DNA of 64,000 bases, taken from positions 1 through 64,000 of the forward strand of contig DIDS01000030.1 of the NCBI GenBank assembly GCA_002418265.1, given 5' to 3'. Shown here piece by piece: positions 25,747 through 35,800 of the stretch. Under the pieces are notes generated by a model. That model had not been told where the DNA came from and made no database searches. It saw only the letters and a list, made by a program, of their open reading frames with translations. The translations under genes and the position numbers were made by a program. This DNA is from Acidimicrobiia bacterium UBA5794. Its GTDB lineage: Bacteria; Actinomycetota; Acidimicrobiia; Spongiisociales; UBA5794. How positions within the stretch are numbered: the stretch's first letter is position 1; the number at the start of each line of letters is the position of its first letter.

Positions 25747-26277
25747 ATGACACCTGACGACCCCACTCGGACAGATCCAGGTGAGTTCCTCACCAACCGA
25801 AGGCTCGGCGCAACTGCCTGCCTGAGCTGCGACGAGGAAACCCAACTCACCCCACAGGGTCTCTGCCATCGGTGTCGGGACGACCTGCGGTTCATCGTCC
25901 GGCCCGCCGCACATCGTGAGGCTTATCGTCGACGGGTCACCGCCGAAGCTGGCATCCGTACCGAGATGGAACGCCACGGCGTGGTCGTCATCACCAGCGT
26001 CCCCGAAGACAACAGCCTGTGGATCTGTGACTTCTGCAACACCCAGATCCCCGCCAACAACGAGTACACGCTCATCCCCGTTCTCGGCAGCTACGCCCTG
26101 TGCCCGTCTTGTGTCACCACCATCCCCTACTGGCCCGACGGCTGGACCCAGCCCACACCCAGGGCATGCCGGTGCGGAGCCTGCCAAACCCCGCTTCTCG
26201 AAGCAAAGCTGAACGAACGACATCGAACTAGCCGATCGCTCGAGCGCCCGTCACCTGGAGAGGGTATGCAACGATGA
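25747..26277 (+). CDS. Zinc-ribbon protein of the transfer operon
   Basis: 176 residues with aaggaga before the ATG at 25747. Four pairs of Cys are seen: CLSC, CHRC, CDFC with CPSC, and a C-terminal CRCGAC. This suggests two zinc-binding folds. The first is like a treble-clef start, and the second is in a region reading IPVLGSYALCPSCVTTIPYW. There is no enzyme signature. It lies between the peptidoglycan hydrolase and the coupling protein and overlaps the latter by 4 bp, so it is probably an accessory or regulatory protein of transfer. Confidence 0.65.
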   Translation: MTPDDPTRTDPGEFLTNRRLGATACLSCDEETQLTPQGLCHRCRDDLRFIVRPAAHREAYRRRVTAEAGIRTEMERHGVVVITSVPEDNSLWICDFCNTQIPANNEYTLIPVLGSYALCPSCVTTIPYWPDGWTQPTPRACRCGACQTPLLEAKLNERHRTSRSLERPSPGEGMQR

Positions 26278-27947
26278 CGGCATCCGACCAGGCGCACACG
26301 CCCGACGGTGAGCAGATCCTCACAGTCGCTGCCGCGGTGTTCGCCGCAGGCTGCGTTGCGGTGTGGACCGCAGGCCAGATCGCTGCCCGGATCTGGGCCG
26401 GAGTCTGGCTGCCGGTTTCAATGTGGGAGAGCCCCGGCATCCTGTGGCGGCTCGCCATTGACCCAGCACGGCCCGGTGATGCCTGGCCGCCTGAGGCCGT
26501 GACGCTCGTCCCCGCTCCGACTGCCTACTACACGGTCCTCGCCATCCTCGGCATCGTCATCCTCGCTGCCACCGCGACTGGCTGGCGATGGCACCACAAA
26601 CACAGCACCTCCACCGACAGCGACGCGGCCCGATGGGCGAAACCACGCGACCTCAAACCGCTCCTCATCCGCCGCCCCCAACCCGGACGGCTCACCCTCG
26701 GCACCGTCGACCGCAGACTCGTAGCCACCGAAGCCCAACACTCCGTAGCTGTGATCGGCCCGGCCGGTACCGGTAAGACCACCGGGTTCGCCATTCCCGC
26801 CCTCCTCGAGTGGGACGGACCCGTCATCGCCACGTCCGTTAAGGGCGATCTCCTCGAACACACCATCACCCACCGTCGCACCCTCGGCGAGACCTGGGTC
26901 TTCGACCCCGTCGGATCCACCGCCGAACCCTCCGCCGGATGGTCCCCCCTCAACACCTCCAGCGACTGGCAAGGAGCCCTGCGGATGGCAGCCTGGCTCG
27001 CCTCCACAGCCCGAGCCGGGGAACGCGGCGGCCTCCAAGACTCCGACTTCTGGTACGCCGTTGCCCAAAAACTTCTCGCACCGCTGCTCTTCGCCGCGGC
27101 CCACAGTGGCGCCACGATGGCCGACGTTATGCGTTGGGTCGACCTCCAAGAGGAAGAAGAACCACTCCGCGCCCTCCAACATGCCCAGAACCTCGACGCG
27201 ATCCAGGCCTTCGCCGCCTCCATCAACCGAGAAGAACGAACCCGATCCAGTGCCTACACCACCGCCGAAACCGTTCTCGCCGCGTTCGCCGACCCCGGTG
27301 TGTTGGCCACCACCACCCGCCAACCCTCAATCGACCCCGACAGGCTCCTCGACGGCGGCAGCCACACCCTCTACATCTGCGGCCCCCTCCACGAACAAGC
27401 CCGGCTCCGGCCACTCTTCACCGCACTCATCGAACAGACCGTCGCCCGGGTCTACGACCGGGCCAACCGCACGTCCGATCGGCTCCTTAAGCCGCTGCTG
27501 CTCGTCATCGACGAAGCAGCCAACATCGCACCCCTCCCCGACCTCGCCCAGATCGCCTCAACCGCCCGCGGCGTCGGGATCCAACTCGTCACCGTCTGGC
27601 AAGACTTCGCCCAGATCCAAGCCCGATACGGCACCTTCGCCCAAACCGTCATCAACAACCACCGCGCCAAAGTCATCCTTGCCGGCGTCTCCGACACCCC
27701 CACCCTCGACTACATCAGCCGACTCATCGGCGACGAGGCCGCAGTCGAAGAATCCCGAAGCCGCAACGCCGACGGACGAGAGAGCGTCACCGAATCTGTA
27801 CGCCACCGACCCCTTGCCCCCGCGTCCGACCTCCGACGTGCCGCCACTGGAAGCGGCGTGCTCGTCTACGGCAACTTCCACCCAGCGCAAGTCAGGCTCA
27901 GGCCATGGTACGAAGATCGAGTGATGCGGTCACATGCATCCTCATAG
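26274..27947 (+). CDS. VirD4/TraG-like type IV coupling protein (TcpA-like)
   Basis: 557 residues from the ATG at 26274. Two N-terminal membrane helices (to about residue 105) are followed by the motor domain with Walker A GPAGTGKTT near residue 162 and Walker B LLLVIDEAAN near 410. The TraG-type segment ATSVKGDLLEHT and the late motif TVWQDFAQIQARYG are also present. It links the relaxase-DNA complex to the channel. It is the last gene of the transfer operon; the relaxase gene lies 27 kb further on, with the defence block in between. Confidence 0.92.
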   Translation: MTASDQAHTPDGEQILTVAAAVFAAGCVAVWTAGQIAARIWAGVWLPVSMWESPGILWRLAIDPARPGDAWPPEAVTLVPAPTAYYTVLAILGIVILAATATGWRWHHKHSTSTDSDAARWAKPRDLKPLLIRRPQPGRLTLGTVDRRLVATEAQHSVAVIGPAGTGKTTGFAIPALLEWDGPVIATSVKGDLLEHTITHRRTLGETWVFDPVGSTAEPSAGWSPLNTSSDWQGALRMAAWLASTARAGERGGLQDSDFWYAVAQKLLAPLLFAAAHSGATMADVMRWVDLQEEEEPLRALQHAQNLDAIQAFAASINREERTRSSAYTTAETVLAAFADPGVLATTTRQPSIDPDRLLDGGSHTLYICGPLHEQARLRPLFTALIEQTVARVYDRANRTSDRLLKPLLLVIDEAANIAPLPDLAQIASTARGVGIQLVTVWQDFAQIQARYGTFAQTVINNHRAKVILAGVSDTPTLDYISRLIGDEAAVEESRSRNADGRESVTESVRHRPLAPASDLRRAATGSGVLVYGNFHPAQVRLRPWYEDRVMRSHASS

Positions 27948-28330
27948 CGCGATCCGCCGTCCGTTGAACGATCGTCCGAGGCGGATCAGCGGCGACGAGC
28001 ATTATCGTGGGATGCCAATCCAACCTCCTGATCCGTAGGTATCCAAACCCTGTCCACAAACGTCCACAGCAGTCCACACAGCAAGGAACGATAGGCTTTC
28101 GATTCCACCAGCGTCCACACCGGTCCGCAGCCGTCCAGAGCGAATGGCTCCCAACTTGGCTCCCAGCAGCACTATCGGAAGGGAACATGCCTCACTCGTG
28201 GAACCAGAATTTTTGGTTCAGTGTGCCAAGAAACTTGAAAGAGGGTCACTCCGTTGGTCCGGCGACGGTTCGTTGGGATTGAGTATCCTGATTAGATGTA
28301 CCCGTTCGACGAGGTCCAGCGTTGGTTAGC
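27948..28330. other. Non-coding junction between transfer genes and cargo
   Basis: About 380 bp without a credible gene. It holds the phased gtccaca repeats (28052-28139). Otherwise the sequence is unremarkable, with no tRNA-like fold. It marks the left border of the cargo block, beyond which base composition becomes visibly less G+C-rich. Confidence 0.5.
28052..28139. repeat. Helically phased gtccaca repeats
   Basis: Heptamers gtccaca start at 28052, 28062 and 28072, then gtccaca, gtccgca and gtccaga start at 28113, 28123 and 28133; a weaker copy is at 28103. Every unit inside each block is exactly 10 bp from the next, about one helical turn, so all would face the same side of the DNA. The heptamer resembles the right half of a DnaA box (TTATCCACA). 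This could be an iteron-type origin, a transfer origin or an operator. Confidence 0.6.
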
Positions 28331-28864
28331 AATGTGAGTCAACCCTATCTCTACGAGTGGTCTGTCATTGTTTCGCTCGTCCTGGCCGCGGCGGCTGTTC
28401 TGGCAATCTGGTACACCTCAAAGACTTACCGCGCCGCTATCACAGAGCGACATGAGGCCCAAGCCAGCCTGATCAGCGTGTGGCCTGAAAAATGGAACCT
28501 TGATGTCGAAGCTCCGAAAGAACTTCAAATGTCCAGATTCGACGCCGTCGTCTGCAACGGCAGCAAGCAGCCGGTGTACAACGTGTGTATCGCTCTCCTG
28601 CCTCCCAATTGGCACGATGACGAAGTACCCGTGGTGACCCGGGTTGTTCCTGTGCTCTCACCAAATTCCGAGAGTGAATTCATTTCCATGCCTCCCTCCT
28701 CTGGGTACGAGGATGACACGTCCGTACGTCCGGCTCTGGAAATCGGATTTACTGACAACCGGGGAAACCGATGGCTGAGGCGACCCGATGGCGATCTAGT
28801 GGAACTGAAAGCACCGTCGGCTCTCATGCAATTGTTGTTCCGCCAGAGCACCGACAATCGCTAA
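28322..28864 (+). CDS. Membrane-anchored hypothetical protein
   Basis: 180 residues from a TTG at 28322, or 176 from the GTG at 28334. One N-terminal membrane helix (WSVIVSLVLAAAAVLAIWYTS) is followed by a soluble domain that looks beta-rich, with FDAVVCNGSKQPVYNVCIAL and PALEIGFTDNRGNRWLRRPDG. Similar anchored domains occur as small partners in defence and stress loci, but no specific family is recognised. It is the first cargo gene after the transfer operon. The coding assignment rests on length and composition. Confidence 0.6.
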   Translation: MVSNVSQPYLYEWSVIVSLVLAAAAVLAIWYTSKTYRAAITERHEAQASLISVWPEKWNLDVEAPKELQMSRFDAVVCNGSKQPVYNVCIALLPPNWHDDEVPVVTRVVPVLSPNSESEFISMPPSSGYEDDTSVRPALEIGFTDNRGNRWLRRPDGDLVELKAPSALMQLLFRQSTDNR

Positions 28865-28952
28865 CGCCACTTTCGACGCGGCGGGGTTGTTTGTTTCGCT
28901 TGTCGCAGACAGATGGTCGTCTTGAGAGATATCATTCCTGAACCTCTTCAGG

Positions 28953-29315
28953 ATGTCCGTTCATGATCGGATCGTTCGCCAAGCCGTGCGGATGCTTCAA
29001 TGTTGGTCTCGATTCGTCATGTTGCGCCAGGAGCACGCCGAGCGTGCAACCGCATATTTCGGTACCGACGACTTCGATCGGCTGTTCATCGTCCATGCCC
29101 TCGACCCAGCGGTGCGTGCCGAACTCACCCAGGATCTGGCCGAGCTTCGCATCTTTTGGATGACCATTCCCGAGCTCATCGACGATGTGTACACCTGGTA
29201 CCAGTCCCACCAGCGCCGAGCAGCATTGCGACGAACGCTGACCGGGGACCTGCTACACCTCTTATTCGGTCTCGGCGGACTCGTGCCAGCTGATCGGCGT
29301 GAATCCAGGACATAG
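28953..29315 (+). CDS. Hypothetical protein
   Basis: 120 residues from the ATG at 28953, predicted mainly helical (LQCWSRFVMLRQEHAERATA; ELTQDLAELRIFWMTIPELI). No domain is recognised and there is no clear ribosome site. A competing minus-strand frame over the same bases has poorer composition. Its position 180 bp before the large helicase gene suggests it belongs to the cargo; function unknown. Confidence 0.4.
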   Translation: MSVHDRIVRQAVRMLQCWSRFVMLRQEHAERATAYFGTDDFDRLFIVHALDPAVRAELTQDLAELRIFWMTIPELIDDVYTWYQSHQRRAALRRTLTGDLLHLLFGLGGLVPADRRESRT

Positions 29316-29357
29316 GTCGAGGGTGCATGTAGCCGGATTCCACCCGATGCCGTCCGA

Positions 29358-29386
29358 TTGTCGGCAACACTGCGAAATTTCAATAT
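29358..29386 (+). promoter_or_regulatory. Candidate promoter of the helicase-methylase operon
   Basis: TTGTCG (29358-29363), a 17-bp spacer and CAATAT (29381-29386) resemble a sigma70-type -35/-10 pair. They sit about 110 bp before the first large gene at 29498. No other good pair is visible in the 180-bp gap. Confidence 0.35.
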
Positions 29387-29497
29387 AGGAACGACAACCG
29401 GTTTGGCTGCCTATAGCCCTGCGGCCCAATATGCCTACGGCGCTTCCAAATGGCCGCCGATACAGTCTGTTGAAGTAAAGGCTGGGAGCGCCTGGAG

Positions 29498-32400
29498 ATG
29501 ACCGAAGAATCTTTGATACTCAACGCACCTAGCGATCTGTCCCTTGGGCAGCTCGCTGACTACTACCTGCACTGCCTCACCTACGAACGTCGGCCGGAGG
29601 TCAGCGCCTGGGCACGCTCCAAATGGGATCTCGACTACGTCGAGCTATCGGCCAACCCGATCAACGGCGACGAGCTGTTCACACGCAACGTTCCTGATTC
29701 AGCGAGGCTTGAGATTCAGGTTCGACAGGACGGCTCCAAGGAGCTCTACGTCGGTTATCTCGCCTTCTTGAGAATCTTCAAATCGAAGAAGGGGAGCACG
29801 ATCCACCGGATCTACCCTCTGATAGTCCGTCCAGCCCGGAATCCGGAACTCCCGGCGTCGTTCAATCCAGAGGCGCTCAAATATCTCCTGGGAGGCGACG
29901 GCGGTCGGTTCTCTGCTGAGGAGCTCGTAGACCTTGAAGCTGCGGTCGGCCTATCTGGGCTCGGTGTCGATACGGATCTTTCTGAGGTGTGTTCCCGCTT
30001 GAAGGCGGAACATCCCGATTGGAACTGGCTCGAGGAACCCGATCCCGAACAACTTGTTATTCCCGGGCTGCCGGCCAACTCCGCAGCTCCACGCCCGACT
30101 CTTGCTAGAGCAACGGAAGCCGGCATATACAACCGAGCAACACTTCTGATCGGTGAAGCGCAGAAATTCACTGTAGGCCTCGAATCTGAGCTCGCGGATC
30201 TCCGGAAGCCTCGGCCGGCGACCCCCGATGGTTCTGCGACTGCAATAGACAATTGGCTACGAATCACAAACGAGAAACCGGTCTCCGCTGACGAAGCGGT
30301 CGGCGATCCGGAGTCTGCCAAGAACAGCTTGGTGGCCGGAGACAGCGACTCTTCGTCCGGCCACAACAAGAGTCGCATGCTGCTAGAGCCTCTCCCGCTG
30401 AATAGCGAGCAGCGCGAGGCGGTGCAGAAGGCGTTGTCACAGGATTTGACAGTCATCACGGGTCCACCAGGTACAGGGAAGTCCCAAGTCGTCTCAACAA
30501 TCCTGTTGAATGCTGCATTTCGGGGTACATCGGTGCTATTCGCATCTAAGAACAACAAGGCGGTCGACGTTGTCGAACAGAGAGTGAACGCCCTGGGACC
30601 ACGCCCGGTGCTACTTCGTCTTGGCTCGCGAGACCATCAGAGCCAGCTCTCCGAGTACCTGTCCAAACTCCTGGCATTGCGATCGACTCAAGCCGACCAG
30701 GATGCATACGACGACGCGGTGGCTCAGCACGAGTTGCTCAACTCCGAGTTCAGCGAGCTTGAGCTCGAGCTTTCGACACTCGTCGCTCACCGGAACCGGG
30801 TTGACCAGCTCGAACGCAGCGCGGAAGATGCTCGGCGTGAACTGACACCGACCGCATTTGCTTCAGCTCGTACGTCTGACCCCAACGCATTGCGCGGTGT
30901 CATCGCCCTATCGCGAGCAGTTGACCGAGCAGATAGAAAACAGCAGGGTGTACTCACCCGTCTAATCTGGTCGCTCCTCGCCAACAAACGCACTGTCGCA
31001 GTCCTGTCCAGCAGCAAAGACATCGCTACGAGCGCCGCGACCCTTGAGATCGCACCTCCGACCCTTTCGCCGGGCGAAGACATCGACGCTTGGATCACCT
31101 ATGCAGCATCCCTCAAGTCCTCGATTGACGTACTGCCGGCCGCCAGGAAATACCTCCAAGAGCTCGACTCGCTGACAGCAGCACCATCGACGAGCGATGT
31201 CTCCAGAAAGCGGGTCACGCTACTGAACCAGATCGCGCGGAACTCAAAACAGGTGTGGGACAAGTGGCTCCGAATTCAGCCATCGCTACTCACGGCATCA
31301 GGGCGGAAGCTTCTCGGCGAATACCAGGGAGCTTTGAGCCTTACGGCTGGTGGAGGTCGACGGGCTGGACCAGCAAAGGTTATCCAGCTGTTCCCTCAGG
31401 TCAGCCGCCACTTGACCTGCTGGGGTGTCACGTCGCTTTCGGCGAGAGGCCGCATACCTCTTGAAGAGGGCTTCTTTGATCTGCTGGTGATAGACGAAGC
31501 AAGTCAATGCGACATCGCGTCGGCATTACCACTCCTCTACCGCGCGAAACGAGCCGTGATTATCGGCGACCCGATGCAGCTTCGCCACGTTTCTTCGCTC
31601 GAAGCAACCCGCGATGAACAGCTACTCGAACGATCTGGCATGCTTGACCATCTCGACTGGTCCTATTCAGGGCGGTCTCTGTTCGATCTCGCCTCGTCGG
31701 TTGGTGACCCAGAGGATCTGGTCACTCTTCGCGACCACCACCGCTCCCATGCTGACATCATCGAATTCTCAAACCAGCATTTCTACGACGGACAACTGAG
31801 GGTTGCAACCAGGTACGAAACGCTCAAGAGCGATGACGGTCCCGCGGTACGGTGGATTCACGTGGACGGTCAGGTCCAAAGGCAGGCCCAGGGCAGTGTC
31901 TACAACACGGCTGAAGTACATGCGGTGGTCACCGAACTTGAGAGACTCGCTGATCAGGGCTACAAGGGCTCCGTAGGAGCAGTGTCCCCATTCCGGCCGC
32001 AGGCCAATCGCATCCGCGATGCCGCCTACTCAAGAGATCGGCTTGCCCGGTTCCTCCACGACGCTGACTTTCAAGTCGGAACAGCTCATAGCTTCCAAGG
32101 CGATGAGCGAGATTTGATGATCTTCTCACCGGTCGTCGCAAGCGGAGTCGCGGAAGGATCGCTCCGATTCCTGAACTCCAACGCGAACCTTTTCAACGTC
32201 GCTGTCACCAGAGCGCGTGCAGCGCTGGTCGTCGTCGGTGATTCCCATTCGGATTCAATTGAGCGAGTCTCATACCTCGCTTCCTTCAGGGACTACGCAC
32301 TCCAGATCGGCGATCAGGCCAAGGAGCTCGACGACGACGAGCACCACGACTTCGGCCCCACATATCCAGCGGTGGCGAATCCCGACCAAGTGTCCGACTG

Positions 32401-32728
32401 GGAACGGGAGTTCTATGAGGCGCTACATAGATCAGGGATCGTTTGTTCACCGCAGGTGCCCGTTGAGAATTACCGACTTGATCTCGCTGTCTTTGCCGGA
32501 GCCCGGCGCCTCAACATCGAGGTCGATGGCGAGCACTACCACCGAACCTGGAGCGGCGAACTCGCACGCAGAGATCAAATCCGCAATCAGCGGCTTCTCG
32601 AGCTCGGCTGGGATGTACAGCGCTTCTGGGTGTATCAGATACGCGATGACATGGAGGGCTCGATCGAACGCGTTCAGTCTTGGATCGAAGATTCGCCCAC
32701 CACGCCGTCAGCCACAACACGGGGGTAG
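29498..32728 (+). CDS. SF1 (Upf1-like) helicase with C-terminal Vsr/DUF559-like nuclease
   Basis: 1076 residues. The helicase core has Walker A GPPGTGKS near residue 322, FASKNNKAVDVV (Ia), Walker B LLVIDEASQCD near 665, GDPMQLRHV (III), SPFRPQ (IV), TAHSFQGDERD near 865 (V) and NVAVTRARAAL (VI). A long insertion at about 395-480 is predicted coiled coil (LNSEFSELELELSTL). Residues 965-1070 form a small nuclease domain (RLDLAVFAGARRLNIEVDGE...RNQRLLELGWDVQRFW), with D, E-x-D and an R-N-Q helix as in very-short-patch-repair/MTES-type folds. Such helicase-nuclease fusions occur in anti-phage loci. It heads the plus-strand cargo operon. Confidence 0.88.
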   Translation: MTEESLILNAPSDLSLGQLADYYLHCLTYERRPEVSAWARSKWDLDYVELSANPINGDELFTRNVPDSARLEIQVRQDGSKELYVGYLAFLRIFKSKKGSTIHRIYPLIVRPARNPELPASFNPEALKYLLGGDGGRFSAEELVDLEAAVGLSGLGVDTDLSEVCSRLKAEHPDWNWLEEPDPEQLVIPGLPANSAAPRPTLARATEAGIYNRATLLIGEAQKFTVGLESELADLRKPRPATPDGSATAIDNWLRITNEKPVSADEAVGDPESAKNSLVAGDSDSSSGHNKSRMLLEPLPLNSEQREAVQKALSQDLTVITGPPGTGKSQVVSTILLNAAFRGTSVLFASKNNKAVDVVEQRVNALGPRPVLLRLGSRDHQSQLSEYLSKLLALRSTQADQDAYDDAVAQHELLNSEFSELELELSTLVAHRNRVDQLERSAEDARRELTPTAFASARTSDPNALRGVIALSRAVDRADRKQQGVLTRLIWSLLANKRTVAVLSSSKDIATSAATLEIAPPTLSPGEDIDAWITYAASLKSSIDVLPAARKYLQELDSLTAAPSTSDVSRKRVTLLNQIARNSKQVWDKWLRIQPSLLTASGRKLLGEYQGALSLTAGGGRRAGPAKVIQLFPQVSRHLTCWGVTSLSARGRIPLEEGFFDLLVIDEASQCDIASALPLLYRAKRAVIIGDPMQLRHVSSLEATRDEQLLERSGMLDHLDWSYSGRSLFDLASSVGDPEDLVTLRDHHRSHADIIEFSNQHFYDGQLRVATRYETLKSDDGPAVRWIHVDGQVQRQAQGSVYNTAEVHAVVTELERLADQGYKGSVGAVSPFRPQANRIRDAAYSRDRLARFLHDADFQVGTAHSFQGDERDLMIFSPVVASGVAEGSLRFLNSNANLFNVAVTRARAALVVVGDSHSDSIERVSYLASFRDYALQIGDQAKELDDDEHHDFGPTYPAVANPDQVSDWEREFYEALHRSGIVCSPQVPVENYRLDLAVFAGARRLNIEVDGEHYHRTWSGELARRDQIRNQRLLELGWDVQRFWVYQIRDDMEGSIERVQSWIEDSPTTPSATTRG

Positions 32729-32872
32729 CTCAAGTGCAGACCGACCGAACCGGACCCTCACGATCCACGCGGAACATGCGAAAGCGGCAGATAACGAAAT
32801 CCGAGACCGGAGTTCGATCTGAGGCATTGGTCGGATCTACTATGTCGGTGGCAGGGAGGACTATCTAGCCAC

Positions 32873-35800
32873 ATGGACGTATTTGATCTACGCAGAAACC
32901 TGATTGACGACTATCGCGACTACGTATCCAGCTTTATCAAGATTCGTGACACCCGCATCGACGAGAAGGTCAAGTCCTGGTTCGACCAGGGGCGGCTCTG
33001 GCCTGATCCGATGGTCGGCCTCAACCCTACTTTCGCCTCAGGCGGTACAGTCGACGATCTGGTTTCAGACGGCACTCTGCACCCGGCGTGTTCGCAAATC
33101 TTCCGGACGGGGAGGTCGCGGAAAGACCTTGCCGGCCAACAGATGGGTCTATATCGCCACCAGGTCGATGCCATTCATCAAGCTCGCAATGGACACAACT
33201 ACGTCTTAACGACCGGGACTGGCTCTGGCAAGAGCCTTGCGTACATGGTACCCATCGTCGACTACGTTCTTCGCAACCAAGGCAAGGGCACCAAAGCGAT
33301 CATCGTCTACCCCATGAACGCCCTCGCCAATAGCCAAGAGGAGGAATTGAGAAAGTTCCTCGACCAGGGAGTTGAAGGTCAATCGATCACCTTTGCCCGA
33401 TACACCGGCCAAGAATCCGATGAGCGGAAGAAGGAGATCCAGGACAACCCCCCCGACATCATCCTCACCAACTACGTGATGTTGGAGCTCATTCTGACCC
33501 GGGTTCGAGACCGCGACCTGGTTAAGGCGGCACAGGGCCTGAAGTTCCTCGTCCTTGATGAGCTCCACACCTATCGGGGCAGGCAGGGTGCCGATGTTGG
33601 CTTTCTCGTTCGGCGTCTCCGCCATGCGACGAACTCGCCAAATCTCCAGATTGTCGGCACGTCGGCCACATTGGCATCCGGCGGAACGTGGCACGAACAA
33701 CGGGGAGAGGTTGCCAAGGTCGCCAGCCTCCTCTTCGGTGCCCCGGTCGGCCCAGACAACATTGTCGGCGAGACCCTCGAACGGGCCACGAGCAAGCTCG
33801 ACTTCACGGACCCCCTTGTTAAACAGGGTGTGGCGGCAGAAGTCCGCTCGGGCACGCCCCCCACAACCTACGGCGAGTTCATCCAGTCTCCTCTCTCCTC
33901 ATGGATTGAAGGAATATTTGGCGTCGAAGACGTTGACAATCGACTCGTGCGAGTTACGCCTCGTTCGATCACAGGGTCCAAGGGGGCCAGCAAGGCGCTT
34001 GCTGGCCTCACCGGCGCCGATGAGCCGTCGTGCGTAGGCGCGATCGAAGCGTGGCTTCTGCAAGGAAACCAGATCGCGCGGCCCGATGGTCGCTTCAGCG
34101 TCTTCGCGTTCCGTCTTCACCAGTTCATCAGCAAGGGCGATACGGTCTACTCCTCTATCGCTCGCCCGGAGAAGCGCTTCATCACGCTCACAGCGCAGAC
34201 TCGTATGCCGGAAGACCGTGAGACCCTGATCTTCCCACTTGTCTTCTGCCGAGCGTGCGGGCAGGACTACTACTCGGTGGTTCGCAAGACCCACCCCAAC
34301 GGCGAGGCTGTGTACGAGCCGACGGATCTTGCCGATCAGACACCCGATGAGAGCACGACCATCGAGTGCGGTTATCTGATGGTGTCCCAAAATGAGCCTT
34401 GGCCCGCTGCCGAGGCCGAAGCAGGCGAACGGCTGCCTGATGAATGGAAGGAAGTCGACGGTCGCATCAAGTACCACCAACGCAAGTTTGTGCCTCAAGT
34501 GGTTCGGATTGACAAGACGGGTTCGGAGAGTGAGATCGGTACACCTGCTGCATTTGTCCGAGCACCATTCAAGTTCTGCCTGTCATGTGGTATTTCGTAC
34601 GGTGGGCGAGCATCGAGCGAGTTCTCCAAGCTCGGCACACTCGGATCAGAGGGTCGCAGCACCGCCACCACACTCCTCACGATGTCCGCTATCCGTTCCC
34701 TTCGAGCAACCAGCAGCCTCCCCAAGCAAGCCCAGAAGGTGCTGTCGTTCACCGACAACCGGCAGGACGCCAGCCTCCAGGCAGGACACTTCAACGACTT
34801 CGTACAAGTCATTCAACAGCGCGGTGCACTCCTGCGAGCCCTCCGAGTTTCTGGCAGTTCTGGCCTCGTACACGATGAACTACCTCAACAGGTATTCGAT
34901 GCACTCGGTCTCGAATTCGAAGAGTATGCACGAACAAAGGATCTGATTCTCCACGCACGAGACAACACCAACGCTGCGGTCCGGGATGTCCTCGAGTACC
35001 GGCTCTACGTTGATCTTCAGAGAGGTTGGCGCCTCACGGCCCCAAACCTTGAGCAAGTCGGCCTTCTGTCTGTTGAGTACCAATCGCTTGAAGACCTGTG
35101 CGCATCTGACGAGTACTGGTCAGGCGACGCTCTCCACCAGGCTCTGTCGACGGCCACGCCAGATGAGCGGCTGGCGGTTGCCAAAGCCATGCTCGACTGG
35201 ATGCGGCGGGAACTCGCCATATCAGCCTCAACGCTGAACCAGCAGCAGCAAGAGCAGCTCTTGCGGAGGTCCCAACAACTGCTTTACGGACCCTGGGCAC
35301 TTGACGAGAACGAGAAGCTCACGTTCTCGAAGATCGTGTTTCCCCGGTCCCGAGCTAAGTCGGATGATCGACTCTACGCCTTCCTCTCCGGACGAAGCGC
35401 ATATGCCAACTTCTTGCGTCGCACAACCACCTTCGCTTCCTATGACCACAGGATCACGGTTGACGAGTCTCAGGACATCATCAGGGACCTCCTCGAACTC
35501 CTCAACCGCGCTGGACTTGTCGTCGAGGTGATTCCGCCGAGAGACACTGACGACATAGCCGGATATCAGGTTTCATCCGCCGCGATGATCTGGAAGGCTG
35601 GGGATGGCTCCAGTCCATTCCGAGATCCGATCAGAACGCCCAACGCCCCAGCAGAGGGAGGAGAGGCAAACGAATTCTTCGTGTCGCTCTACTCAACCGT
35701 TGCCGACATAGACCCAGGTTCATCGGAATGGACCGCGAAGCGTCTGGCGGGGATGGAAGCCGCCGAGCACACCGCCCAGGTATCGAACGAGGACCGCATC

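Noticed and set aside
28052..28139. CRISPR array
   Set aside because: Repeat unit is 7 bp at 10-bp spacing; no 25-45 bp repeats, spacers or cas genes occur in the window.
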